Shown: positions 48,601 to 58,158 of the stretch, one piece after another
How positions within the stretch are numbered: the stretch's first letter is position 1
Layout: each line of letters begins with the position of its first letter
Assembly: GCA_030614915.1 (NCBI GenBank)
Contig: JAUXAG010000004.1
Coordinates: forward strand, 1-64,000
Source: Actinomycetes bacterium
GTDB taxonomy: Bacteria > Planctomycetota > Phycisphaerae > JAACET01
Direction: 5' to 3'
Length of the DNA stretch: 64,000 nt
Program-made: the position numbers and the translations under genes
Notes under the pieces: model-generated
Told to the model about the DNA's origin: nothing
The model's input: the letters and a program-made list of their open reading frames with translations, nothing else
Database searches by the model: none

Positions 48601-49254
48601 CTATGCCCTGCGTTTTCTCAACAAGATTGCAGCACCACCAAGAGCAAACAAGACCAAGGTGGCCGGTTCGGGGATGCAGATCGTTTTGATGACTATCTCC
48701 TCGATATTGGTGGATTCGAGCAGATCAAAGTGGATCGTCTCTTCCTCGGGGTTCGGCACGATCTGCAGCAGCCCGTTGTAGGTGTACCAGGTACCCACGG
48801 GCCATTGGACCTGCGGATGGGGCGACGGAAGCGACGTGCCCGGTGGGTTGGTCGTCGGCGGGCTGCCTGTAGGAGTCGGGGACTTGTCGGACGTGATCTG
48901 CCAGAAGATCAACTTGTACAGATCCGGGTCCGGGTTGTTCTTGATGGTAATGTCAATTCCACCAGGGCCGGACACGTGCCAGGTCGCGATCTCTACGTCG
49001 GGATCATGCGGGCCAGGTATGTACTCGATCTCGACATCGCCCAGAAACGTCAGTGTAGCGCTCCCGAACTCGTTGTCGATCCAGGTCGGCGAGATGGGAT
49101 CACCCGAGTACACAGGCTGTCCATCGCACTCCCACGCCTGGCTCGTCTGGTTGGGCAGGGCCATATCCCAGGGCGGATCCCACAAGTCTTCCGCAAGGGC
49201 CGTAGCGCCGGCTAACAACAAGACAGCCAAAGAGACACTCAATAACTTACTCAT
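48601..49254 (-). CDS. PEP-CTERM sorting-domain secreted protein
   Basis: Signal peptide LSVSLAVLLLAGATALA; C-term IPEPATLVLFALGGAAILLRKRRA. Confidence 0.9.
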   Translation of the reverse strand: MSKLLSVSLAVLLLAGATALAEDLWDPPWDMALPNQTSQAWECDGQPVYSGDPISPTWIDNEFGSATLTFLGDVEIEYIPGPHDPDVEIATWHVSGPGGIDITIKNNPDPDLYKLIFWQITSDKSPTPTGSPPTTNPPGTSLPSPHPQVQWPVGTWYTYNGLLQIVPNPEEETIHFDLLESTNIEEIVIKTICIPEPATLVLFALGGAAILLRKRRA

Positions 49255-49469
49255 AATTGCTCCTTTCTTCTCTCTAGAATCTATAAACTTAGGACGATTT
49301 ATGATTATCTTGACAGATTGAAGGTCCGGCAAGTGAAGCCTGGTACCTTATCGCAACTTACGGTGGTAGTTTCTCCTGTTCTCTCTTAGAGCGCTTACAT
49401 ACCTTGCGCACACAAAAGAAATAGGCGTGATGAGCCTGCAAACAGGTACACTCTCTCACACCGGCAACA

Positions 49470-49498
49470 ATTATAACACAAAGCGGATTTTATGTCAA
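49470..49498 (-). promoter_or_regulatory. consensus promoter for the PEP-CTERM gene
   Basis: TTGACA N17 TATAAT on minus strand; implies a ~210 nt 5' UTR. Confidence 0.7.
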
Positions 49499-49660
49499 GC
49501 TTTTTCTTTGTAATTAGCGAAGGGTGGGTATTTTCCACAACGTCTTTTGTGCCCGACATTTAGGTGTATCGGCCCATAAGGGCGAGGTATTTTTTTGAGC
49601 GTATAGAGGCCCCTGGAAGAGAGCCCGGGGGCTAAACTTATAGGTCTAAGAGGCCGAGGA

Positions 49661-50239
49661 TTATAGGTCCAAGAGGTCGAGGAGCTGATCGAGGGTGTCG
49701 ATGGTCTTCCAAGCGTGGGGGATAAACTCGGCGTTGCGTTGGTTGCGGAGAAGAACCGAGCGGGCCCCGGCGTCGTTGGCGGACTGCAGATCAAAGAGGT
49801 AATCGCCGACGAGGATCGTCTGGGCGGGGGTAACGTTGAGGCTGGAACAAATGGCCAGGACGGGCTCGGGAGAGGGCTTAACAGGTGGGTCCTCGCGGGA
49901 ATAGATAATTTCAAAGCTCAAGTTGTGGCGATCCATGACAGTCCGGGCAGAGGCGCTGGAATTTCTGGTGAGCAGGGCGGTTCTAATGCCCCGCTGGGCC
50001 AAAGCAGTAAGAACCGTGTGCGCATGAGTGTCCAAGCGAGCCTCGCGGGCGGCCTGGAACTCGTGCTCCTCGAGAATCTGCATGGCCCGGCGACGATCCG
50101 GGGCGGACATCTTCTGGAGGGCCTCGAGGACTGCACCGTCGGATAAACCGATGCGGCGACGAATGAGGTCAAAATCCAGATCGCTGTGGACCAAAGTGCC
50201 GTCCAGATCGAAAATAACGGCCTTTACTGCTTGAGACAT
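49661..50239 (-). CDS. HAD-superfamily phosphatase (phosphoglycolate phosphatase-like)
   Basis: AVIFDLDGTLVHSDLDFDLIR; TALLTRNS; VGDYLFDLQSANDAGARSVLL. Confidence 0.9.
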   Translation of the reverse strand: MSQAVKAVIFDLDGTLVHSDLDFDLIRRRIGLSDGAVLEALQKMSAPDRRRAMQILEEHEFQAAREARLDTHAHTVLTALAQRGIRTALLTRNSSASARTVMDRHNLSFEIIYSREDPPVKPSPEPVLAICSSLNVTPAQTILVGDYLFDLQSANDAGARSVLLRNQRNAEFIPHAWKTIDTLDQLLDLLDL

Positions 50240-50371
50240 GGAAGAATCACTCCGGGGGAGAAGGAAAAACCGAATCTTGAAAATCCGCGTCAACAAAGTA
50301 TGATGAGATTGTAAGGGCAGGGCAGTAATGGGGTCCACGAAAAAGCGGCAACGGCGGCTATAAGCGGTTAT

Positions 50372-51493
50372 ATGAAGACACGGCTAATCAAATTGGTCCC
50401 GGGCAAGTCAGTTGGACAGGCGATAAAAGAAGCAGGTCAGGTGCTGGGGGCAGGGGGACTGGTGGCGATTCCGACGGAGACAGTCTATGGTATAGCTGCA
50501 AATGCGGCGGATTCGGCGGCTATGAAGAAACTGCGAAGGCTCAAGGAGCGCAGTAAACATGAGCCCTTCACCCTGCTGATAGCTGAGAAGCAGCAGGCCA
50601 GCAACTATGCGGGTCAGCTGAGCTGGCCGGGGACGACGCTTGCGGAGCGAGGTTGGCCGGGACCGCTGACACTGGTTTTTGATGTGGGCAAGGGACGTCC
50701 GGCGGGCAGGAAGAAGCTGAAAGCCGAGCAGGCGAAGAATATCTATCATCGGGGGACTATCGGGCTGCGGTGTCCGGATCAGCAGGAAATACGAAAGCTA
50801 CTAAGCGAGTTGGATTTTCCGGTGGTAGGGCCCAGCGCCAATCGGAAGGGCCAGCCAGCGGCGGTCCAGGCGAGCGAGGTCCTGGCGGCTCTGGATGGGG
50901 AGCTGGAGCTGGTGCTGGACGGGGGCAGGTGCCGATACGGTCGGGCCAGCACGGTTGTAGAGGTAAAAAGCGGCCAGTACAGAATCATTCGGCAAGGGGT
51001 GCTGGACGAGCGAATAATAGGGGATATGGCGCGGCTGCGAATAATGTTCGTGTGCACGGGGAACGCCTGCCGCAGTCCCATGGCCGTAGGGCTATTTAGA
51101 TTGAAAGTGGCCCAGAAGCTGGGGTGTGAGCCGGAAGAATTGGCCCAGCGAGGTTTGGAGGTGTTTTCCAGCGGGACGATGGGCTTAGCGGGTGCTCCAG
51201 CCAGTGCCAACGCCATAGAAGCGGCCGGTGAGCTGGGGGCCCAGATCAGCCAACATCTAAGCGAAGGGCTAAATGAGGAGAATATCGGGCGTGCCGACCA
51301 TATCCTAGTGATGACGCGAGGACATCTGCAAGAGGTGGTTCGGCTGGTGCCGGAGGCAAAAAACAAGACAAAATGTCTTGACCCCAGGGGAGATATCAGC
51401 GATCCTATGGGGCTGGATTTACAGGGGTATCGGCAGTGTGCGGGCCGACTGGCAAAGTCCATCGATTATCTGGTGAAAGAGTTGAGAATATGA
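50372..51493 (+). CDS. fusion: threonylcarbamoyl-AMP synthase (Sua5/TsaC) + LMW protein phosphatase domain
   Basis: GGLVAIPTETVYGIAANA...RLKERSKHEPFTLLI...TIGLRCPD; then IMFVCTGNACRSPMAVGLFRL...DHILVMTRGHLQEV...DPRGDISDPMGLDLQGYRQCAGRL. Confidence 0.93.
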   Translation: MKTRLIKLVPGKSVGQAIKEAGQVLGAGGLVAIPTETVYGIAANAADSAAMKKLRRLKERSKHEPFTLLIAEKQQASNYAGQLSWPGTTLAERGWPGPLTLVFDVGKGRPAGRKKLKAEQAKNIYHRGTIGLRCPDQQEIRKLLSELDFPVVGPSANRKGQPAAVQASEVLAALDGELELVLDGGRCRYGRASTVVEVKSGQYRIIRQGVLDERIIGDMARLRIMFVCTGNACRSPMAVGLFRLKVAQKLGCEPEELAQRGLEVFSSGTMGLAGAPASANAIEAAGELGAQISQHLSEGLNEENIGRADHILVMTRGHLQEVVRLVPEAKNKTKCLDPRGDISDPMGLDLQGYRQCAGRLAKSIDYLVKELRI

Positions 51494-51966
51494 AATTGAG
51501 CATAGCGGCAGACCACAGGGGGTTTCAGGCCAAGGAACGAATGAAAGCGTTCCTGTCAGAGCTGGGGCACGAGGCAAAGGACTTCGGGACCAATTCGCCC
51601 AAACCTTACGACTATCCGGATAGCGGCTACCCGGCGGCCAAAGCGGTGGTTGAAGGACAAGCCGAGCGGGGTATTCTCTTCTGCGGGACGGGCATAGGGA
51701 TGTCGCTGACGGCCAATAAAGTACGAGGTATTCGGGCGGCACTGTGCCACGACGAAGTAACGGTGGATATGGCCCGACGTCACAATGACGCGAATATACT
51801 CTGCCTGCCGGCGGACCTGCTGGGGGAAAAGCAAATGATGCAAATCATCCGCATTTTTCTGGAAGCCCCGTTCGACGGGGGACGGCACCTAAGACGCATC
51901 AATAAACTGACCAAGATCGAGCAAGAACAAAACTCAGAGCCTTCGGACACTTCGCGTCCTTCCTAA
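51490..51966 (+). CDS. rpiB: ribose-5-phosphate isomerase B
   Basis: IAADHRGFQAKERMKAFLSELGHEAKDFG; DYPDSGYPAAKAV; GILFCGTGIGMSLTANKVRGIRAALCHDE. Confidence 0.95.
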   Translation: MKLSIAADHRGFQAKERMKAFLSELGHEAKDFGTNSPKPYDYPDSGYPAAKAVVEGQAERGILFCGTGIGMSLTANKVRGIRAALCHDEVTVDMARRHNDANILCLPADLLGEKQMMQIIRIFLEAPFDGGRHLRRINKLTKIEQEQNSEPSDTSRPS

Positions 51967-52024
51967 TCAATCCTGCTGCCATAGCAATGCGTTCCAAGTT
52001 TAGCAGAGGGGTGAATAGCTCGGC

Positions 52025-52690
52025 TTAGCTGGCGGGGAGGCGCTGTAAGTCGGCATCGCCGCCCAGAACGATGAGGGTATCCTCGGCATTGACAACCTCA
52101 TCGGGCAAGGGGACCACACAGAAATCACGGCGTTCAGTGGCGGGGGATTCGCGGCGGATAGCGGCGACATTGATGTGGTATTTGTTGCGGAGGTCCAACT
52201 GTCGCAAGGTTTTGCCGACAAAAGAAGCGGGGGCCTGTAATTGAATCAAACTGTAGCCGGGGGCCAACTGCAGGGGGTCGAGCAGGTGGGGATGGACCAG
52301 GCGACGAGCCAAGTGAATGGCGGACTCGTCCTCGGGGTAGATGACCTCATGGGCACCGACGCTGCGGAGGATGTGGCCTCGCACGCTGGAGGTGGCCCGG
52401 GCGATGATGCGCTTCAGGCCGAGGGACTTGAGTACGGCGGTGGTCATAGCGGCGGCCTCGAACTGGGTGCCCATGGCGACCACGGCGACGTCGAGCTTGT
52501 TAATGCCCTGAGCGACCAGGGCCCGGGAGTCGGTAGAGTCCATCCTGAGGGCCAGGGTAACGTCGTCGCGGATCTGCTCGATAATGTCAGGGTCGCGGTC
52601 GATGGCTATGATCTCGGCGCCGGAAGAAGTCAACTGTCCGGCCAGTCGGCGGCCAAAACGTCCCAATCCGATGATGGCGTAGCGGTCCAT
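52025..52690 (-). CDS. TrkA/KtrA-family K+ uptake regulatory protein
   Basis: YAIIGLGRFGRRLAGQLTSSGAEIIAIDRDPDIIEQIRDDV. Confidence 0.93.
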   Translation of the reverse strand: MDRYAIIGLGRFGRRLAGQLTSSGAEIIAIDRDPDIIEQIRDDVTLALRMDSTDSRALVAQGINKLDVAVVAMGTQFEAAAMTTAVLKSLGLKRIIARATSSVRGHILRSVGAHEVIYPEDESAIHLARRLVHPHLLDPLQLAPGYSLIQLQAPASFVGKTLRQLDLRNKYHINVAAIRRESPATERRDFCVVPLPDEVVNAEDTLIVLGGDADLQRLPAS

Positions 52691-52709
52691 AATAAGGCTC
52701 CGAACAGAT

Positions 52710-52736
52710 AGATTCCCGCTTTAGCGGGAATGACAG
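52710..52736 (+). repeat. palindromic repeat AGATTCCCGCTTTAGCGGGAATGACAG
   Basis: Family-2 match, between trkA-like and trkH-like genes. Confidence 0.8.
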
Positions 52737-52753
52737 AAAGATAGGAAATGACA

Positions 52754-54544
52754 CTATCCAATGACCAAGGGCTCAGAAGGATAATCGTACCTTGCGGGCC
52801 GACGGCGAGCACTGACGGCGACGAGGAAGGTCAAGGGCCCGAGCCGACCAAGAAACATGCCCACCATGAGAATATACTTCCCGGCGGTAGTCAAGCGTGC
52901 AGTCAGGCCGGTGCTCAGGCCGACGGTGCCGCAGGCACTGGCGGACTCGAAAAGCAGCTCGGCCAAGGACTCTCCGGGCTGAGCGAGCGAGAGGGCCAGG
53001 GTGACGACTACGAGCAGGGCCAGAAAGAGAATAAGCAAGGCGCCGGCGCGGCGGAGAGTCTCCAGGGCCAAGGTGCGTCCGAAGGCCTCGACATTATCGC
53101 GGCGGCGAAGAGTGGCCCAGGCACTAAGGACCAGCACGGCTAAGGTTATGGTCTTGAAGCCACCGGCAGTAGAGGCGGGCGAACCACCGACAACCATCAA
53201 GGCGGTCAAGAGGAATTGACCACCAGGGGGCAAATCTTTGATGACGATAGTATTGAATCCGGCTGTTCTGGCGGTGACGCTCTGAAAAAACGCAGCGGGC
53301 AAAGTACAACGGCCCAAGAGGAGCAAGGCCAAGGTTCCCAGGACAATCAGGGCCAAGGAGGTGGTCACGGCCAGCTTGGTCTGGAGGGTAAAACGCGGAC
53401 GAGCCGGGGCCAACTCGGCGCCGAGGACGAATTTTCTGTGGCGGCGAAAACGGTTGAGCAGGCCGGAGAAGAACATTCGGGCGATGTTGTAAAGTACGGG
53501 AAAGCCGAGTCCGCCAATGATAATCAAGGGACAAAAGACGGCGTAAACCCGCCAGGAGCCGGCGAAGCTGCGAAGGCTGTTGGTGAAAAGGCCAAAGCCG
53601 GCGTTGCAGAAAGCGGAGATGGCATGAAAAATGCTGTAGTAGACTCGCTGGGAACCGGAGAAATCGTCGGGCCAAAGTGAGAGCAAACAAACAGCACCCA
53701 AGGCCTCGAGGAGCAAGGTGGTAATGAGAATGAACTTCAACATGCGGGCGATTTTGCCCAAGATTCCCTCGGAGAGTAAGCCCTGATAAAAGGTTCCCTC
53801 GCGGAGGCCCATGGTGCGACCGATCATGAGGGCGAAGGTGGTGCCGAACATCATGATGCCCAGGGCGCCGAGCTGAATCATGGCGAGAATGACGATCTGG
53901 CCGAAGGTGGAGAAACCCTGGCCGGTGTCGCGGACAACCAGACCGGTAACGCAGGTGGCACTGACGGCAGTAAACAGGGAATCAGCAATAGTTATGCGGG
54001 TGTTTTGGGGCTGAGGGTCCCCGGGTGTGGGGCGGGGCAGAGCACGGGGGAGCAGCAAGAGGCCAGCCCCGCAGATAATGACCACCAAGAAACTGATAAT
54101 CAATAATCTGGCGGGGGGCAGGCCGGATTCGGACAGGCGAATGTTGAGTCGCAACAGGTTCAGACCCAGCAGGACCAAGATGTAGGCTTGGACGATGGTT
54201 ATGTAAACCATGCCGGCGGAGGCGAAGTGATAACCCAATCGGCGAGCTAAGAAAATAGCGGCGACTACCAGAGCAATGAGGGCCAAATGGGGCCAAATGT
54301 GCTTTACGTAGGCCCAGCGGTTCGAGGAGATCAGAAGGCGGATCAACTTATCGAGGAGAAAGTAGGCTAATATGGCAATCTGGAGAGTGTGCAGCCACTT
54401 GACAGGGACGGGGGGATAGTAAAAGCCATACTCGCAGAGAAGGCTAAACAGGGCAGCCAGGGCGGCGATGGTCATGGCCACGCTCAAAAGGCGGCGCAAG
54501 CGACGATAAGCTAACTCGCGTGGCACAAGCAAAGGATGGGGCAT
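52754..54544 (-). CDS. TrkH/KtrB-family potassium transporter
   Basis: TAVSATCVTGLVVRDTGQGFSTFGQIVILAMIQLGALGIMMFGT; FHAISAFCNAGFGLF; MVVGGSPASTAGGFKTIT; ASACGTVGLSTG. Confidence 0.94.
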   Translation of the reverse strand: MPHPLLVPRELAYRRLRRLLSVAMTIAALAALFSLLCEYGFYYPPVPVKWLHTLQIAILAYFLLDKLIRLLISSNRWAYVKHIWPHLALIALVVAAIFLARRLGYHFASAGMVYITIVQAYILVLLGLNLLRLNIRLSESGLPPARLLIISFLVVIICGAGLLLLPRALPRPTPGDPQPQNTRITIADSLFTAVSATCVTGLVVRDTGQGFSTFGQIVILAMIQLGALGIMMFGTTFALMIGRTMGLREGTFYQGLLSEGILGKIARMLKFILITTLLLEALGAVCLLSLWPDDFSGSQRVYYSIFHAISAFCNAGFGLFTNSLRSFAGSWRVYAVFCPLIIIGGLGFPVLYNIARMFFSGLLNRFRRHRKFVLGAELAPARPRFTLQTKLAVTTSLALIVLGTLALLLLGRCTLPAAFFQSVTARTAGFNTIVIKDLPPGGQFLLTALMVVGGSPASTAGGFKTITLAVLVLSAWATLRRRDNVEAFGRTLALETLRRAGALLILFLALLVVVTLALSLAQPGESLAELLFESASACGTVGLSTGLTARLTTAGKYILMVGMFLGRLGPLTFLVAVSARRRPARYDYPSEPLVIG

Positions 54545-54591
54545 AACAATAATTCTACGCAGTTCCAGTAGGCGGTGTCAAGGGCAGAAGA

Positions 54592-54680
54592 GATTGCGAA
54601 TTTCGAATTGCGAATTTGACGGAAAGAAGAAGGGATTGCGAATACCCGCCTCGGCCGACGGGAGTTTCGAATTGCGAATT
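54592..54680 (+). repeat. two copies of GATTGCGAATTTCGAATTGCGAATT, second interrupted by a 22-nt insertion (54644-54665)
   Basis: gattgcgaatttcgaattgcgaatt vs gattgcgaat[acccgcctcggccgacgggagt]ttcgaattgcgaatt. Confidence 0.8.
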
Positions 54681-54687
54681 CATCGGA

Positions 54688-56244
54688 TCAAGCTAAAGCT
54701 CGGTAAAGTACCTGCTGCATGGTAGTGAGGGGGGCGGGTTGGCCGGTCCAGAGCTCAAATTGCTTGGCGGCCTGGCGGATGAACATGTCAGCTCCGCTGA
54801 TGGTTGTGGCAGCGGCCTGGGCGGCTTGAGTGAGCAAAAGAGTCTGCTGAGGATTGTAGACGGTATCAAAGACGGTCATGTCGGGCTTCAGGGCATCGCG
54901 GGGAAATGGCGAAGCCTGAGTGTTCGGAGACATGCCGATGCTGGTAGCGTTGATGATGATTCGGGCAGTAGTTTTGGCCAGTTGGGCCAAGGGGACGGTG
55001 GTAGCGGTAAATTCTTCGGCCAGTCGCTGGGCTCTGGAGGCAGTACGATTGTAAATGAGGACCTGGGCGCCGGCCTGGGTGAGGCCTGCAACTATGGCCC
55101 GGGCGGCACCACCGGCACCAAGGACGGCAACCTTGCGTCCAGACAAGTCGGGGCGAGTGATGCCCATGCCAAGGGTAAGGGCATCAAGGGCGCCGTCGAG
55201 GTCGGTGTTGTAGCCGGATAATGGCGTCTCAAGTGAACTTACGATGGTATTGACAGATCCGATTCTTTCGGCAAGAGAGTCCACGTGAGCTGAATTGTCA
55301 CGAAGGTAACGCAGGGCGTTTTCCTTGTGGGGAATGGTGACACTCAAGCCGCGCAGATCGAGCCAGGGACGGCTAAGAAAGCCATCCATAAAGCGGGCGA
55401 AGTTTTCGTAGCCCGGCTCGACGAGGAAGGGCAGGTATAGGCCGGGGAAATCGGTCTGCTCAAAGGCGGCGTTGTGAATGGCCGGGCTTAGCGAATGAAC
55501 AATGGGTGAGCCGACGACACCAAAAAGGGAGGTTTGCGGAGTAATGCGTTCCCAGCGATATAGGCTGCGCATTTCGTCCAAGGGGATTTGGCCAGGGGCA
55601 CTGGCCTGGTCGAGGGAGAGGCAGGAGAAGGAAAGGAAGGTGCCGAGCTTGGCGGCCAGGACGCGGGAGATTTGGCCGGCCTGGCCCATGGCGATGATGA
55701 TGGTTGGCCTGGAAGACTGCTGGGCGAAGTCCAATAAGGGCAAATTGTCGTGAATCGATTGAGCCATGCAGACGACCTTGAGGATGGCGGCTGGTGCAGA
55801 GGACATCTGAGCGATAGACTCGTTGAGATTGGAAGGTACACAGTGAAAATCGTGGAGACTGAGGATAAGAGCGGGCTTGTCTGCGTCGAGGGAATCGCAA
55901 GTGATGGAGCTGATGAGTTCGCGGGCGCGTGAGGATGCAGCAAAGTGGGGCCATTCAAAGTCAATAAAGGCTGGACGGGCTTTGGCGATGTCGGCAAGGA
56001 GGTCCAGGCGCTGGTCCTCGGAGCCGGTGAATTTTCCGCCCTGGTCTCTGGGCCTGAGGGTGACGATTACGGGCAGGGAAGCTTCAGCCAGGAGAGTTGG
56101 CCAATCGGCATCGGCCATGTGGTCCAAGCGGAACTCAAGGATGTCGGCTCGGGCAGTGTGCGCAGACTTAATCTGCCGACGAGCTGAGGCGGTATCGCTC
56201 GCAGTGATGGGGACGGCCAATAATGTTCGCTTAGTCGGAGCCAC
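54688..56244 (-). CDS. aroDE: bifunctional 3-dehydroquinate dehydratase (type I)/shikimate dehydrogenase
   Basis: AroD part ADILEFRLDHMADADWPTLL...VIVTLRPRDQGGKF; AroE part GVVGSPIVHSLSPAIHNAAFEQT...LSVTIPHKENAL...VLGAGGAARAI...NATSIGMSP. Confidence 0.94.
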   Translation of the reverse strand: MAPTKRTLLAVPITASDTASARRQIKSAHTARADILEFRLDHMADADWPTLLAEASLPVIVTLRPRDQGGKFTGSEDQRLDLLADIAKARPAFIDFEWPHFAASSRARELISSITCDSLDADKPALILSLHDFHCVPSNLNESIAQMSSAPAAILKVVCMAQSIHDNLPLLDFAQQSSRPTIIIAMGQAGQISRVLAAKLGTFLSFSCLSLDQASAPGQIPLDEMRSLYRWERITPQTSLFGVVGSPIVHSLSPAIHNAAFEQTDFPGLYLPFLVEPGYENFARFMDGFLSRPWLDLRGLSVTIPHKENALRYLRDNSAHVDSLAERIGSVNTIVSSLETPLSGYNTDLDGALDALTLGMGITRPDLSGRKVAVLGAGGAARAIVAGLTQAGAQVLIYNRTASRAQRLAEEFTATTVPLAQLAKTTARIIINATSIGMSPNTQASPFPRDALKPDMTVFDTVYNPQQTLLLTQAAQAAATTISGADMFIRQAAKQFELWTGQPAPLTTMQQVLYRALA

Positions 56245-56320
56245 AGATTACCCAGATTGTAAGAAAAACAAAGAAATACAACTAGCCACAGATTTCACAG
56301 ATGAACACAGATTATAAGAA
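56241..56320 (+). repeat. dispersed repeat gccacagatttcacagatgaacacagatta
   Basis: Same family as 62660. Confidence 0.65.
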
Positions 56321-56322
56321 AG

Positions 56323-56383
56323 AAACCCCCGGTAAAACCGGGGGCTAAATATACTGGATTCCGCATCAAGTGCAGAATGACAG
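56323..56383 (+). repeat. composite family-1 hairpin (AAACCCCCGGTAAAACCGGGGGCTAAATA) plus degenerate family-2 palindrome (TGGATTCCGCATCAAGTGCAGAATGACAG)
   Basis: Same composite arrangement as 1705-1765. Confidence 0.8.
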
Positions 56384-56420
56384 AAGAGACCTACCTCTTT
56401 TGTCGCAGGTAATAACATGG

Positions 56421-57965
56421 TCATAACCTGGCTGGTGGCGTAGTCCCGTTTCCATTGGCGGTGATGATGCGATTGATGGCCTGTAAGTATGCCAGGGCAG
56501 AGGCCTCGATGATGTCGGTGCTGAAGGCCCGGCCACGATACGAGGCGTCGTTGTAGCGCAGTTTTACGTAGACCTCGCCCTGTGCTTCCTTGCCACCGGT
56601 AATGGCCCGGATGGAATACTCGGCTAGCTTGGCAGTGATGCCAGTAATTCGACCGATGGCAGAATAAACGGCGTCGATGGGTCCATCACCGGTGCCGGCG
56701 TCCTGGAAGAGCTCGCCGGCAGGGTTGCGCAGACAGATGGTGGCGGTAGGAATCATCTTTGAGCCGGACGAAATCTGCAGCGACTCGAGCTTCCAGCCGG
56801 TGGCGACTGATTCGAGCAGGTCCTCAACCACGGCTTCAATGTCTTCGCGGAAGATCTCCTTTTTCTTGTCGGCCAGGCTCTTAAGGCTGGCCACAGCGGT
56901 GGTGAGCTGCTCCTCGGAGAGGGTATATCCGAGCTCGGCAACGCGCTGCTGAAAGGCGTGTCGGCCGGAATGCTTGCCGAGGACCAGGGCAGTTTTGGGC
57001 ACGCCGACGTCTTCTGGTCGCATGATCTCGTAGGTGCTGGCCTCGGCGAGTACGCCGTGCTGATGAATTCCGGCCTCGTGGGCAAAGGCGTTGGCGCCGA
57101 CGATGGCCTTGTTGCGCTGGACCTGCATTCCGGTGAGCGAAGAAACCATGCGCGAGGTTCTGTAAATCTGGCGAGTGTCAATGTTGGTGCGGATATCGTA
57201 GTGGTCGCGGCGGACCTTCAAGGCCATGACCAGCTCCTCGAGCGAACAATTTCCGGCCCTCTCGCCGAGGCCATTGATGGTGCATTCGACTTGGCCGGCT
57301 CCGGCGCGGACGGCGGCCAGAGAGTTGGCAACGGCCAAGCCAAGGTCGTTGTGGCAGTGGACGGAAATGACGGTCTGGGAGATATTGGGCACGTTGGCAA
57401 CCAAATCGGCGATTATTTCATAAAAATGCTCGGGCGTGGCGTAGCCGACGGTGTCGGGGATGTTGACGGTGGTGGCACCGGCCTCGATGACGGCCTGGAC
57501 GACCTCGCGGAGAAAGTCCGGCTGGGTGCGGGAGGCGTCTTCGGGGGAAAACTCGACGTCGTCAACCATGCTTTTGGCCAGGCGGACGGCGTCAACGGAG
57601 AGCTTTAGAATCTCCTGATGGGCCCGCTTGAGCTTGTACTTGAGGTGTATCTCGCTGGTGGCGCAGAAGACGTGGATGCGAGGATGGGCGGCATCGGCAA
57701 CGGCTTGGCCGGCGGTGGTAATGTCTTTCTCCAAGGAACGGGCCAGGCCGGCTACGGTGGCTTTTTTGATGACGGCGGCAACCTCCTTGACGGCCTGGAA
57801 ATCGCCGGCAGAACTCACGGGGAAACCGGCTTCGATGATGTCAACGCCCAGAGCTTCGAGCTGATGGGCAATCTCGACCTTCTGAGAGATGGTCAGCGAA
57901 GCGCCGGGCGATTGCTCGCCGTCGCGGAGAGTAGTGTCGAATATCTGGATTACGCGCGGTTCCAT
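56421..57965 (-). CDS. leuA: 2-isopropylmalate synthase
   Basis: IQIFDTTLRDGEQSPGASLTISQKVEIAHQLEALGVDIIEAGFPVSS; VHCHNDLGLAVANSLAAVRAGAGQVECTINGLGERAGN; HQHGVLAEASTYEIM. Start placed at ATG 57965 behind CCGGAGGAC, not at the track start 58166. Confidence 0.96.
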   Translation of the reverse strand: MEPRVIQIFDTTLRDGEQSPGASLTISQKVEIAHQLEALGVDIIEAGFPVSSAGDFQAVKEVAAVIKKATVAGLARSLEKDITTAGQAVADAAHPRIHVFCATSEIHLKYKLKRAHQEILKLSVDAVRLAKSMVDDVEFSPEDASRTQPDFLREVVQAVIEAGATTVNIPDTVGYATPEHFYEIIADLVANVPNISQTVISVHCHNDLGLAVANSLAAVRAGAGQVECTINGLGERAGNCSLEELVMALKVRRDHYDIRTNIDTRQIYRTSRMVSSLTGMQVQRNKAIVGANAFAHEAGIHQHGVLAEASTYEIMRPEDVGVPKTALVLGKHSGRHAFQQRVAELGYTLSEEQLTTAVASLKSLADKKKEIFREDIEAVVEDLLESVATGWKLESLQISSGSKMIPTATICLRNPAGELFQDAGTGDGPIDAVYSAIGRITGITAKLAEYSIRAITGGKEAQGEVYVKLRYNDASYRGRAFSTDIIEASALAYLQAINRIITANGNGTTPPARL

Positions 57966-58074
57966 AGTAGGGTCCTCCGGAAAGGGCCGCATTGCGGCGT
58001 ATTTGTAACACCTTACCATAAAGGTTGTTACAGCTATCGAGTCCGATAATATAATCTGTTTTGGACCCGATACG

Positions 58075-58103
58075 AAAAAAGCCCCACGCAGCAAGCGTAG
58101 GGC
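58075..58103 (-). terminator. intrinsic terminator (attenuator) upstream of leuA
   Basis: RNA GCCCUACGC-UUGCU-GCGUGGGGC-UUUUUU: 9-bp stem with one G.U, U6 tail. Confidence 0.88.
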
Positions 58104-58158
58104 CTGAAATTTCGCAGCGAGGTCAGTCGCCGAAGCCCTACGCCTGGTGGGCGCATAG
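58081..58158 (-). promoter_or_regulatory. leu attenuator: protector CUAUGC/GCGUAG, antiterminator GCGUAGGGC/GCCCUACGC, terminator GCCCUACGC/GCGUGGGGC
   Basis: Segment 1 58153-58158, segment 2 58135-58143, segment 3 58095-58103, segment 4 58081-58089; 2:3 is a perfect 9-bp complement and 3:4 is exclusive with it. Confidence 0.85.

Noticed and set aside
51930-51970. Another copy of the 18-nt element (ggacacttcgcgtcc)
   Set aside because: Only partial similarity, lacks the AA|AA context, and lies at the rpiB 3' end; not counted.
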